Shown here piece by piece: positions 43,800-52,420 of a stretch of 64,000 nt of DNA; within the stretch, counting starts at the first letter, position 1; each line of letters begins with the position of its first letter. The DNA is from Novosphingobium sp. Lineage in GTDB: Bacteria; Pseudomonadota; Alphaproteobacteria; Sphingomonadales; Sphingomonadaceae. Location of the stretch: positions 248,001 to 312,000 of the forward strand of contig JACKKY010000007.1 in assembly GCA_024236175.1 (NCBI GenBank). The letters are read 5' to 3'. The notes below the pieces were generated by a model. It did no database searches. It had not been told where the DNA came from and saw only the letters and a program-made list of their open reading frames with translations. The translations under genes were made by a program, and so were the position numbers.

Positions 43800-44749
43800 G
43801 CCTGCCCAAGCTACATGTCGTTGTCCTGATGGGCGGCTGGTCGAACGAGCGGGAAGTCTCGCTGATGAGCGGCGAAGGCGTCGCCAGGGCATTGGAGTCG
43901 CGGGGCCATCGGGTCACCCGCCTCGACATGGACCGCGATGTCGCGCTCAGGCTGACCGAGGCGAAGCCCGATGTGGTGTTCAACGCCTTGCACGGTTCGC
44001 CCGGCGAGGACGGCACGGTGCAGGGCATGCTCGACCTGATGGGGTTGCCCTACACCCACTCGGGGCTCGCAACCTCGGTTATCGCCATCGACAAGGAGCT
44101 GACCAAGCAGGCGCTGGTCCCCCATGGCATCCCGATGCCGGGCGGGCGGATAGTCGAGACCGAAGAGCTGTTCGAGCGCGATCCGCTGCCGCGGCCCTAT
44201 GTGCTCAAGCCGGTGAACGAGGGGTCGTCGGTCGGTGTCGCCATCGTTACCGACGATGGCAATTACGGCAATCCGATCAGCCGTGAAGCGAAGGGGCCAT
44301 GGAACGATTTCGGACGCCTGCTGGCCGAGCCGTTCATTAGGGGCCGGGAGCTCACCACCGCCGTTCTCGCGGACAAGGCGCTGATGGTCACCGAGCTCAG
44401 GCCAAAGTCGGGCTTCTACGATTTCGATGCGAAATATACCGACGGCATGACCGAGCATGTCTGCCCGGCGGAAATTCCCGAAGACGTTGCCGAGGCCTGC
44501 AAGGAATTCGCGTTGCGCGCGCATCGCCTCCTCGGCTGCCGGGGCACCAGCCGGTCCGATTTTCGCTGGGACGACGCGCGCGGCGTGGAAGGCCTGTTCC
44601 TGCTCGAAGTGAATACCCAGCCGGGCATGACGCCGCTCAGCCTGGTGCCCGAGCAGGCGCGTCATATGGGCCTCGACTATGCCGATCTCGTCGAGGCGAT
44701 CGTCGCCGATGCGCTGGCGGATGCAGGATCAGGGGAGGGCAGGCCATGA
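43796..44749 (+). CDS. ddl: D-alanine:D-alanine ligase
   Basis: Ddl joins two D-alanines for MurF. The 317-residue ATP-grasp enzyme shows VVLMGGWSNEREVSLMSG, the ALHGSPGEDGTVQGMLD loop, KPVNEGSSVGVAIV and the metal-site end LLEVNTQPGMTPLSLVPEQA. The size is that of the DdlB type found within dcw clusters. It overlaps murB and ftsQ by 4 bp each, which places D-Ala-D-Ala synthesis in the same transcript as its consumer. Confidence 0.96.
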   Translation: MSLPKLHVVVLMGGWSNEREVSLMSGEGVARALESRGHRVTRLDMDRDVALRLTEAKPDVVFNALHGSPGEDGTVQGMLDLMGLPYTHSGLATSVIAIDKELTKQALVPHGIPMPGGRIVETEELFERDPLPRPYVLKPVNEGSSVGVAIVTDDGNYGNPISREAKGPWNDFGRLLAEPFIRGRELTTAVLADKALMVTELRPKSGFYDFDAKYTDGMTEHVCPAEIPEDVAEACKEFALRAHRLLGCRGTSRSDFRWDDARGVEGLFLLEVNTQPGMTPLSLVPEQARHMGLDYADLVEAIVADALADAGSGEGRP

Positions 44750-45675
44750 GCCAGACAATCAGGCGCAAGGCGAAAAGCGCCCGCAAGACGGCAGCGGCGC
44801 AGGGTGCGTCGCGCAAGGTCCGCACCGCGAAGGCCAGGACCGGCTCGGCCTTCGACAGCGTCATGGCCTGGGTGCCGCTGTCGGAAGAGCAGCTCCACCG
44901 CGTTTTCATGGCGATAATCCTGGGCGGCGCGGTTGCGCTGGCGTGGTTCGTCGCCGGGCTGGCGGGGCTTCCCGCGATGGCGGGCCGGCAGCTCGCCGAC
45001 GTTGCCGGCGATGCCGGTTTCGAAGTCCGGCGGGTCGATGTCCGCGGTGTGGAGAACCTCAACGAGCTCAAGGTCTATGAACGCGTGCTCGCCGAACGCA
45101 ACCAGGCGATGCCGCTGGTCGATATCGAGGCGATCCGCGAGGAGCTGCTCGAACTGCCCTGGATCAAGGATGCGCGCGTTTCCCGGCAGCTGCCCGACAC
45201 GCTGGTTGTCGATATCGTCGAGCGCAAGCCGCACGCGGTGCTCAGGAAGCCCGGGCGGCTGGTGCTGATCGATGCCACCGGGCAGGAGCTTGAGCCGGTC
45301 ACGAAAGAGCGCGCCAAGGACATGCTGGTCGTTTCGGGGCCTGCCGCGGGCAAGCAGGTCGGCGCGCTGTCCCGGTTGCTGGATGCGGCGCCGGCGCTCA
45401 AGCCGCAGGTGCGCGAGGCCGAATGGATCGGCAACCGGCGCTGGAACCTGACTTTCAAGACCGGCCAGGTGCTCGCCCTGCCGGAAGGCGAGCGGGAATC
45501 GGCATCGGCGCTGGTGTCCTTCGCGCGACTGGACGGAACCAACCGCCTGCTGGGCGGGCAGGTTGCGGCATTCGACATGCGTGCAAAGGGCCGGATCTAC
45601 ATGCGTATCCCGGGCAGGGACAAGCAGGAAGCGGCGCTCAGTGCCGGTGCCGCTCGAAGGGTGGAGGACAACTGA
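44746..45675 (+). CDS. ftsQ: Cell division protein FtsQ
   Basis: FtsQ is the bitopic divisome scaffold that recruits FtsL/FtsB. The 309-residue protein has a basic cytoplasmic region of about 60 residues (RRKAKSARKTAAAQ), one helix (VFMAIILGGAVALAWFVAGLAG), a POTRA domain starting at EVRRVDVRGVENL and the beta domain LPDTLVVDIVERKPHAVLRKPGR. The overlap with ddl is 4 bp and with ftsA one base. The C-terminal 25 residues are poorly conserved. Confidence 0.92.
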   Translation: MSQTIRRKAKSARKTAAAQGASRKVRTAKARTGSAFDSVMAWVPLSEEQLHRVFMAIILGGAVALAWFVAGLAGLPAMAGRQLADVAGDAGFEVRRVDVRGVENLNELKVYERVLAERNQAMPLVDIEAIREELLELPWIKDARVSRQLPDTLVVDIVERKPHAVLRKPGRLVLIDATGQELEPVTKERAKDMLVVSGPAAGKQVGALSRLLDAAPALKPQVREAEWIGNRRWNLTFKTGQVLALPEGERESASALVSFARLDGTNRLLGGQVAAFDMRAKGRIYMRIPGRDKQEAALSAGAARRVEDN

Positions 45676-46955
45676 TGGCAGCGCCTCGGATTTCCCGCGT
45701 CTACAGCGCGGTCAATATCGGATCCTTTCGCATATCCGCGATGATCGCGGGGATATCCGAAACCGGCGAGATGATCGTGCTCGGATCCAGTCACCGTGCC
45801 TCTCAGGGGATCAAGCGCGGCTATGTGACGGACATGACGGCTGCGACCTATGCCGTTCGGGATGCGATCGAGCGCGCGGAGAAGATGGCCAACACCAGCG
45901 TGTCGAGCGTCTGGATCGGCTGTTCGGGTGCGGGCCTCGCCAGCCAGATCGCGGAAGTGGAGATCGAGGTCGGCGGCAGGCGGATCGAGCAGGACGACAT
46001 CGATCACCTGCTGGTCTCGGCCCGTGACGTGATCCGCCCGGAAGGCCGCATGGTGTTGCACGCACAGCCGGCACATTACACGCTCGACGGTGCCCACGGT
46101 GTCGCCAATCCCAAGGGGCTCCATGCTGAGCGGCTCGCGGTCGACATCCACGTGATGCTCGCCGACGGCGCACCGGTCCGCAACATTACCGAGGCGGTGC
46201 AGAACGCGCATCTCGATGTCGAGGCGGTCGTCGCCTCGCCGGTCGCCGCCGGCTATGCCTGCCTGTCGGACGAGGAACGCGAACTCGGCGTCGCTCTCGT
46301 CGAATTCGGCGCCGAGGTGACCAATGTCGCCGTCTATGCGGCGGGCCTGCTTGTCGGTCTCGCCACCATCCCGATGGGGTCGGCGGACATCACCGATGCC
46401 ATCGCATCGGCTTTCGGGATCCGCCGGTTCCAGGCCGAGCGGCTCAAATGCGTGAACGGCTCGGCCATTGCCAGCCCCGCCGATCACCGCGAGATGATCC
46501 CGGTCAACGGGCCGGGCGAGGAAGGTACGGGCCCGATCGCCCGCCACGCCGACGACAAGAACCGTATCCCGCGCGCCGAGCTGGTCTCGGTCATCACCAC
46601 CCAGCTCGGCCGGCTCATGGAAGAGATCTCGAAGTCGCTCAAGGCGCTGGGTTTCAGCGGCCAGCGCGGCCAGCAGGTGGTCTTCACCGGCGGCGGCGCA
46701 GAGCTTGTCGGCCTGGCGGACTATGCGCAGTCGGCGCTGGGCAAGCTCGCGCGCATCAGCCGCCCGCCCCAGCTCGCCGGGCTGGCGGAAGCGCATGTGA
46801 AGCCCGGTTTCGCGACTCTGACCGGGCTGATCCTCTATGCCGCGGCCGACCCTGTCGACATCCGCTCGATCGGCAGGAGCTACCAGACTGCGACCCGTTA
46901 TTCCGGCCTGGGCGTGGTCAACCGGGTCTATCGGGCGGTGAGGGAGTATTTCTGA
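45675..46955 (+). CDS. ftsA: Cell division protein FtsA
   Basis: FtsA is the actin-like membrane tether for FtsZ. The 426-residue protein has the N-terminal phosphate-1 segment VYSAVNIGSFRISAMIAG (more divergent than the usual AVDIGTTK), then GYVTDMTAATYAVRDAIERAE in the 1C domain region, and the nucleotide elements ALVEFGAEVTNVAVY and VVFTGGGAELVGLADYA. The C-terminal YRAVREYF amphipathic helix is the expected membrane-targeting element. It is followed by a 158-bp gap before ftsZ. Confidence 0.94.
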   Translation: MAAPRISRVYSAVNIGSFRISAMIAGISETGEMIVLGSSHRASQGIKRGYVTDMTAATYAVRDAIERAEKMANTSVSSVWIGCSGAGLASQIAEVEIEVGGRRIEQDDIDHLLVSARDVIRPEGRMVLHAQPAHYTLDGAHGVANPKGLHAERLAVDIHVMLADGAPVRNITEAVQNAHLDVEAVVASPVAAGYACLSDEERELGVALVEFGAEVTNVAVYAAGLLVGLATIPMGSADITDAIASAFGIRRFQAERLKCVNGSAIASPADHREMIPVNGPGEEGTGPIARHADDKNRIPRAELVSVITTQLGRLMEEISKSLKALGFSGQRGQQVVFTGGGAELVGLADYAQSALGKLARISRPPQLAGLAEAHVKPGFATLTGLILYAAADPVDIRSIGRSYQTATRYSGLGVVNRVYRAVREYF

Positions 46956-47035
46956 CCAGTGGAACTGCGAAGTGAAACTCGGAATTGACGGGCACCTTCC
47001 GCCGCAAATCCGGCTGTGGACAACGGCTGGCGGGG

Positions 47036-47060
47036 CTTTGATTCGACGAGTCGAAGCGTG
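47036..47060. promoter_or_regulatory. GANTC pair in a palindrome upstream of ftsZ
   Basis: The 158-bp ftsA-ftsZ gap contains two CcrM methylation motifs, GATTC (47040-47044) and GAGTC (47048-47052), within the near-palindrome TTCGACGAGTCGAA (47042-47055). CcrM/GcrA control of ftsZ is known in Caulobacter. No good -35/-10 pair is visible; TTGATT at 47038-47043 is a weak candidate. Confidence 0.4.
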
Positions 47061-47113
47061 CATTCAATGGAAATTCAGGGTGTTTCCCCTCGCATGCCTG
47101 CCAGGAGAGCGAG

Positions 47114-48772
47114 ATGAGTATTAATATTGGGCCGCCAGCAATCGAAGAACTGCGTCCGCGCATCACCGTAGTCGGTGTCGGCGGCGCCGGCGGCAACGCC
47201 ATCGCCAACATGATCGACGCCGGCATTGAAGGCGTCGACTTCGTGGTCGCCAACACCGATGCCCAGGCGCTGAACAGCTCCGTGGCGGAACATCGGATCC
47301 AGCTTGGCCCGGATATCACCGAGGGACTCGGCGCTGGCTCGCGCCCCGAAGTGGGTCGCGCTGCGGCCGAAGAGACGCTGCCCGAGATCGAGCGGGCGCT
47401 TGATGGCGTGCACATGTGCTTCATCGCCGCCGGCATGGGCGGCGGTACCGGCACCGGCGCTGCGCCGATCATCGCCAAGGCCGCGCGCGAAAAGGGCGTG
47501 CTCACCGTCGGCGTGGTCACCAAGCCGTTCCTGTTCGAAGGCACGCGGCGTATGCGCGCGGCGGAAGCCGGGATCGAAGAGCTCCAGCAGCATGTCGATA
47601 CGCTGATCGTCATTCCCAACCAGAACCTGTTCCTCGTCGCCAAGGCGGAAACGACTTTCAAGGAAGCGTTCGAGCTCGCCGACGAAGTGCTGCAGCAGGG
47701 CGTGCGCTCGATCACCGACCTGATGGTCATGCCCGGCCTGATCAATCTCGACTTCGCCGACGTGCGCTCGGTGATGGGCGAGATGGGCAAGGCGATGATG
47801 GGCACCGGCGAGGGCGAGGGCGAGAACCGCGCGCTCGAAGCGGCAGAACGCGCCATCGCCAACCCGCTGCTGGACGGCGTGTCGATGCAGGGCGCGAAGG
47901 GCGTGATCATCTCAATCATCGGCGGCGACGACATGAAGCTGCTGGAAGTCGATGAAGCGGCCAACCATATCCGCGAACTCGTCGACCCCGATGCCAACAT
48001 CATCTGGGGCTCCGCGTTCAATCCGGACCTGTCCGGCAAGATTCGCGTGTCGGTGGTCGCCACGGGCATCGAGCAGACGGCCGCGCAGGCCGAGGATGCG
48101 GCCCGTCCGCTCAATCTCGGAATGTCCCGGGGGCCTGTTCGCCCGGTCGCGGCAGTGCCGCCTGCACCGGAGCCCGAGCCGGAACCAGAACCGGCACCGC
48201 AACGGCTGTTCGACGGGGTCAGGCAGGAATCGTCCTCCCCTGAGAGCCCGGGTGCAGAACCGGTTTCCGCAGGCAGTGAGCCTGCTCCGGAACCCGCGGA
48301 AAGCGCCGCGCCGGAAATCCCTCAGGCAAGCAATGACGAATTGCCGCCGGCCGTCTCGTCGGAAGATGACGGTGACGAAGGTGAGGAAGAATCCTCAGGC
48401 GCCTATGCGAGCCTTTCGGGAGCGAAGGAGCAACCTGCCGAGCCGCTCGACCTGGGCCTCGACCAGATCGAGGATGACGCCGCTGACGGCGGCGGTGGCA
48501 AGGATGAATTGCTGCTCGATGCGACCCGGCTTGCCGAAGAGGACGCCCCGGTTGCTCCGATGGGAGGACGCAGGCGCAAGCTCGTGTCGGACGACTATGA
48601 TGAGGATTCCTCGGCTCCCCAGGCTCCTGCACCGGGAAGCACGTTGTTCGAGCGCATGGCCAACCTCTCGCGTGGAGGAAAGCCCGCGGCCGACCAGGAG
48701 GATGAAGACGACAGCGAGGACGGCTCGTCGATCAGCATTCCCCGCTTCCTCGGGCGGCAGAACAACCAGTAA
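47114..48772 (+). CDS. ftsZ: Cell division GTPase FtsZ (long C-terminal linker)
   Basis: FtsZ polymerises into the Z ring. The 552-residue protein has the GTPase loop GGGTGTG (109-115), the N-terminal VGVGGAGGNAIANM motif and the synergy segment NIIWGSAFNPDLSGKIRVSVVATGIE, ending near residue 320. From there about 215 residues of Pro/Glu/Ser-rich linker lead to the conserved C-terminal peptide ISIPRFLGRQNNQ that binds FtsA. The linker is much longer than in E. coli (about 50) but long linkers are common in alphaproteobacteria. The ATG at 47114 has a GGAGAGCGAG-like ribosome site. Confidence 0.96.
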   Translation: MSINIGPPAIEELRPRITVVGVGGAGGNAIANMIDAGIEGVDFVVANTDAQALNSSVAEHRIQLGPDITEGLGAGSRPEVGRAAAEETLPEIERALDGVHMCFIAAGMGGGTGTGAAPIIAKAAREKGVLTVGVVTKPFLFEGTRRMRAAEAGIEELQQHVDTLIVIPNQNLFLVAKAETTFKEAFELADEVLQQGVRSITDLMVMPGLINLDFADVRSVMGEMGKAMMGTGEGEGENRALEAAERAIANPLLDGVSMQGAKGVIISIIGGDDMKLLEVDEAANHIRELVDPDANIIWGSAFNPDLSGKIRVSVVATGIEQTAAQAEDAARPLNLGMSRGPVRPVAAVPPAPEPEPEPEPAPQRLFDGVRQESSSPESPGAEPVSAGSEPAPEPAESAAPEIPQASNDELPPAVSSEDDGDEGEEESSGAYASLSGAKEQPAEPLDLGLDQIEDDAADGGGGKDELLLDATRLAEEDAPVAPMGGRRRKLVSDDYDEDSSAPQAPAPGSTLFERMANLSRGGKPAADQEDEDDSEDGSSISIPRFLGRQNNQ

Positions 48773-48913
48773 GCCTTGTTCTCCTGCTTCCGGCCGTCAT
48801 TCGTCGGCGGTTCAGGTAACATGCGGCATGGCCGTATCCACCGGTGAGCACTGTGCCCTGCGTCGACGAACGCGGCACTTTCGCTCCGGAGTGACTGGGT
48901 ATAACTGCTGACG

Positions 48914-50767
48914 ATGGCCAAATTGCTCGCCCATCCCGGGACCGTTCACGCGCGAAGCCTCCTGTGTGCCGCAACCGTAGCGGCGCTGGGCGGAAGCGCT
49001 CTGGCCGGTCCGGCGTTTGCCCAGGACAGCGGCGGATCGGTTTCCTACCCTGTCGTCCAGCCCCTGCCGAGCAGGGAAAGCCTTCAGCTCAATGCAGCGC
49101 TGTCCAAGCTGGGGCGAAACCCGCGTGACCTCGGCGCTCTTGTCGATGCCGGCAAGGCCGCTCTCGCCATGGGCGACGTCGATGCGGCCTTCGGGTTCTT
49201 CCGGCGCGCCGACCAGATTTCGTCCAACAACCCGGAAGTGAAATCGGGTCTTGCTTCGGCAATGGTGCGCAAGGGTGATCCCGTCGGCGCCATCGCCCTG
49301 TTCGAAGAAGCCGAGAAGGCGGGCGCCAAGGCGAGCTCGATCGCCGCCGACCGCGGGTTGGCCTATGACCTCATCGGAGACAGCGCGGCGGCGCAGCGGC
49401 TTTATCACCTTGCGCTTACCTCGGGCCCCGACGAGGAGATCACGCGCAGGCTGGCGCTGAGCCTTGCCATCTCCGGCGATCGGCCGGGCATGGAGATGAC
49501 GCTGCTGCCGCTGCTGCGCAATCAGGACAAGGCCGCATGGCGCACGCGGGCCTTCGCCCTGGCGATCATGGGCCGCACCGATGAGGCGGTTCGCCTTGCC
49601 AAGACGATACTTCCGGAAGGACTGTCGTCGGAGATGGCGCCCTATCTGCGCTACATGCCGCGCCTGACTCCCGCCCAGCAGGCGGCCGCCGCGAATCTTG
49701 GCGATTTTCCCCGCGCATCGGAAATCGGCCGCGACGATCCGCGCATCGCCCAGGCCGCCGAGGCGGCGGCGAAGCAACCACCGGTTTCCCCGGTCGATGC
49801 CGGGCTTGTACCGCGCGGCGAACCGCTTGGCGGCGGCGCGAAGTCCGCGAAGGTCGCCAAGCAGGAAAAGAAGGAAGAAACCCGTTCCAAGGCGGCCGCT
49901 CGCAAGCTGGCGGTGCAGACAAAGCAGGAAGCCGTAAGGACAGCGCCGCCCGATCCCCAGCCTGCAAGGCAGGTCGGAGCGGTGACCGAACCGGCGCTGG
50001 CGGCACCGCCAAGGCCGGCGCCGTCCAGCACGGTGGTTACGCCAGCAGGCAGTTCCGAACCCGCCCCGGCGACGGCGGTCGCGCCGCAGCAGCCGGCTGC
50101 AAGCCCGCCCGCTGCCGTCGCGGCGACCGATTCCTCCCCTGCCGTTGCCAAGCCGGAGACTGCCGCTGCACCGGCGGCCATTGCGGCTCCGGCCATGCAG
50201 CCTGCCCGGCCGGTTCCCGGCCCCGGGTTCGACCTGGCCAGATTGCCCAACAGCCAGACGAGCGATACGCCATCGCCATCGCAGCCGGTAGGCGAAGCGG
50301 ATGTTGCCGGTCCCGCAGCGGACACTCCGGAAGAGCGCCTGTCGCTGGCCGAAGCGTTCAGCGATCTCGGCAAGCCCACAACCACTGTCGCTCCCGCCTC
50401 GGGAGCGGTGGACATTCGCAAGATCACACCGGCAAAGCCGAAGCCGCCGCCGGCAAAGGTCGAACCGCCCAAGCCGCCTCCACCCAGCCATCCCAGCCGG
50501 ATCTGGGTGCAGCTGGGCGTGGGCCGCGACAAGGGCGCGATGGCATTCGACTGGCGCAGGCTCACCCGGAAGGCTCCCGATGTCTTCCGCGGCCAGAAGC
50601 CTTACGTCAGCGATATGGGCCAGACCAACCGGATGCTGACCGGGCCGTTCGAGAGCAAGGCGGCCGCCAACAAGTTCATCGGCGAGCTCCGCGACGCGGG
50701 TGTTGACGGTCCGTATCTCTGGCTCAGCCCGGCGGGACAGGTCGTCGACGATCTGCCCGGACGGTAG
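48914..50767 (+). CDS. Exported TPR- and SPOR-domain protein
   Basis: This 617-residue protein starts with a probable signal peptide (LLCAATVAALGGSALAGPAFAQ). Residues about 60-230 form tetratricopeptide-like repeats (AGKAALAMGDVDAAFGFFRRADQISSNNPEV; GLAYDLIGDSAAAQRLYHLALT). A long Pro/Ala/Val-rich linker of roughly 280 residues follows, then a C-terminal SPOR-like domain (IWVQLGVGRDKGAMAFDWRRLTRKAPDVFRG...). SPOR domains target septal glycan, so placement right after ftsZ suggests a divisome role. It is separated from ftsZ by 141 bp and has TATAAC at about 48902 as a possible -10. The function is not established. Confidence 0.82.
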   Translation: MAKLLAHPGTVHARSLLCAATVAALGGSALAGPAFAQDSGGSVSYPVVQPLPSRESLQLNAALSKLGRNPRDLGALVDAGKAALAMGDVDAAFGFFRRADQISSNNPEVKSGLASAMVRKGDPVGAIALFEEAEKAGAKASSIAADRGLAYDLIGDSAAAQRLYHLALTSGPDEEITRRLALSLAISGDRPGMEMTLLPLLRNQDKAAWRTRAFALAIMGRTDEAVRLAKTILPEGLSSEMAPYLRYMPRLTPAQQAAAANLGDFPRASEIGRDDPRIAQAAEAAAKQPPVSPVDAGLVPRGEPLGGGAKSAKVAKQEKKEETRSKAAARKLAVQTKQEAVRTAPPDPQPARQVGAVTEPALAAPPRPAPSSTVVTPAGSSEPAPATAVAPQQPAASPPAAVAATDSSPAVAKPETAAAPAAIAAPAMQPARPVPGPGFDLARLPNSQTSDTPSPSQPVGEADVAGPAADTPEERLSLAEAFSDLGKPTTTVAPASGAVDIRKITPAKPKPPPAKVEPPKPPPPSHPSRIWVQLGVGRDKGAMAFDWRRLTRKAPDVFRGQKPYVSDMGQTNRMLTGPFESKAAANKFIGELRDAGVDGPYLWLSPAGQVVDDLPGR

Positions 50768-50922
50768 GGCCGGAATCCGGCCACGGAAGCCGTCCGGGCC
50801 TTTTCCACATCTTGTAAACAAGCTTATGGAGTTTTGCTCAGGGCTTATCGCCTGCCGCATTGTCGGCAGGGGGGTCGTCGAAGCATCCCTGCCGACATGC
50901 GAAAAAGACCCGATCGAGTGTT

Positions 50923-51429
50923 ATGAGAACGGTGCAGGACGATATCGGCCGCGACGACGACGCGGCGCCCGTGGATATGCTTGCATCGCTGTTCGATGCG
51001 CGCGGCTGGCCCTTCGAGTTCGTCAGTGAAGACGAAATCTCGGGCGAGGTGCAGGGCAGCTGGGCGAACTATCAGTTCCAGGCGATCTGGCGACGTGAGG
51101 ACCATGTCCTGCAGATGCTTTGCCTGCCGGATATCCGCATGCCCGAAGACAAGCGGGCAGCGATGTACGAAGCGCTGGCGCTGGTGAACGAGCAGCTCTG
51201 GATAGGCCACTTCGACGTCTGGTCGAACGGGGGCGTACTGCTTTACCGGCACGGCCTGATGCTCGGAGACGATGGCCTGCTCAGCCCCTCGCAGGCGCAG
51301 ACGGCGGTGGAGGCGGCCATCGAGGAGTGCGACCGCTTCTATCCCGTCTTCCAGTTCATCCTGTGGGGAGACAAATCCCCCGCCGAAGCGCTGGCGGCCG
51401 CGATGGTCGATGCCGCGGGGGAGGCCTGA
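50923..51429 (+). CDS. YbjN-domain protein
   Basis: This 168-residue acidic protein matches the YbjN family fold (alpha-beta, related to type III secretion chaperones). Typical strands are EDEISGEVQGSWANYQFQAIWR and ALVNEQLWIGHFDVWSNGGVLLYRHGLM. It has no signal or membrane helix. The start is ATG 50923; other starts in the 5' part are possible. The gene lies 4 bp before proC and in many alphaproteobacteria precedes it. The role is unknown; E. coli YbjN affects motility and stress, from general knowledge. Confidence 0.85.
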   Translation: MRTVQDDIGRDDDAAPVDMLASLFDARGWPFEFVSEDEISGEVQGSWANYQFQAIWRREDHVLQMLCLPDIRMPEDKRAAMYEALALVNEQLWIGHFDVWSNGGVLLYRHGLMLGDDGLLSPSQAQTAVEAAIEECDRFYPVFQFILWGDKSPAEALAAAMVDAAGEA

Positions 51430-51433
51430 GCCG

Positions 51434-52240
51434 GTGGCCTGGCCGCAATCCGTCCTGCTTGTCGGTTGCGGCAACATGGGTGGCGCGATGCTTGCCGGAT
51501 GGCTCGCCTCGGGACTGGAACCGGCGCGCTTCACGATCCTCGACCCGATGCTCGACCAAGCGCCCGACGGGGTTGAACTGCTGCGTGAGCCGCCGGATCG
51601 CCGGTTCGATGCGATTCTCCTGGCGGTAAAGCCGCAGATGCTGGAAAAGCTGGCTCCCGGCATCGCGCCGCTGGCAGCGGATGGGGCGGTGATCCTTTCC
51701 ATCATGGCCGGCGTCGAGCTGGCGAGCCTCGCCTCCCGTTTTCCCGGTGCGGGCGGGTTCGTGCGGATCATGCCCAATCTCGCGGCGGCGATCGGCAAGT
51801 CCCCGGTCGCGCTCGCGGCCAGCGGGCTCGACCAGGCGCGCGAAGATGCCGTCACGCGGCTGATGGACCCGCTGGGCACGCCGGAATGGCTCGAGAACGA
51901 GGGACTTTTCGACCTTGTCACGGCCCTTGCCGGCTCGGGGCCGGCATTCGTCTATCGCTTCATCGATGCGCTTGCCGCAGGCGCCGGCGAACTCGGCCTC
52001 AGCGCGGAGACCGCCGATCGCCTTGCGCTTGCGACAGTGGAAGGCGCGGCACTGCTGGCGGCCGCATCACCGCATGAGCCCGGCGAACTCGCCCGGCGCG
52101 TCGCGAGCCCCGGCGGGACCACCCAGGCAGGGCTGGATGTGCTCGACGCGGACGAGGCACTTGCCCGGCTCGTCACCGCGACGCTGCGGGCCGCGGCCGA
52201 GCGCAGCGCGGAGATGGCGCGCGAGGCCAGAGGCGAGTAG
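51434..52240 (+). CDS. proC: Pyrroline-5-carboxylate reductase
   Basis: ProC catalyses the last step of proline synthesis. The 268-residue protein from the GTG at 51434 begins with the NAD(P)-binding LLVGCGNMGGAMLAGW. VRIMPNLAAAIGKSPVA and TALAGSGPAFVYRFIDALAAGA are family signatures, as is the GELARRVASPGGTTQAGL segment near the C-terminus. ProB is at 55.5 kb. The spacing to the YbjN gene is 4 bp. Confidence 0.95.
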   Translation: MAWPQSVLLVGCGNMGGAMLAGWLASGLEPARFTILDPMLDQAPDGVELLREPPDRRFDAILLAVKPQMLEKLAPGIAPLAADGAVILSIMAGVELASLASRFPGAGGFVRIMPNLAAAIGKSPVALAASGLDQAREDAVTRLMDPLGTPEWLENEGLFDLVTALAGSGPAFVYRFIDALAAGAGELGLSAETADRLALATVEGAALLAAASPHEPGELARRVASPGGTTQAGLDVLDADEALARLVTATLRAAAERSAEMAREARGE

Positions 52241-52344
52241 CGGGCGCCCGGCGGTCCCCGCGCGCGGAGATGTGCAGTTTTCCCGCGAGAACAGGCCAAA
52301 TTCCAGTGGGTTACACTTTACGACATTCCGGCTTCCGGTTTTTC

Positions 52345-52373
52345 TTGAAAACTTAATCTTCGATCGCGATATT
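52345..52373 (+). promoter_or_regulatory. Candidate sigma-70 promoter of the BI-1 gene
   Basis: TTGAAA (52345-52350), a 17-base spacer and GATATT (52368-52373) lie 48 bp before ATG 52421 in an AT-rich stretch of the proC-BI-1 gap. The -35 matches the consensus in five of six positions and the -10 in four. No repressor site is visible. Confidence 0.45.
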
Positions 52374-52420
52374 CGAACGACCGGGCCCGTTTTTGGGTGT
52401 TTCCGGGAAAGGAGTTGATA

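Noticed and set aside
50768..50815. Terminator after the TPR/SPOR gene (GGCCGGAATCCGGCC followed later by TCCGGGCCTTTT)
   Set aside because: The first palindrome has too small a loop and the alternative pairing needs a bulge; not listed as a supported terminator.
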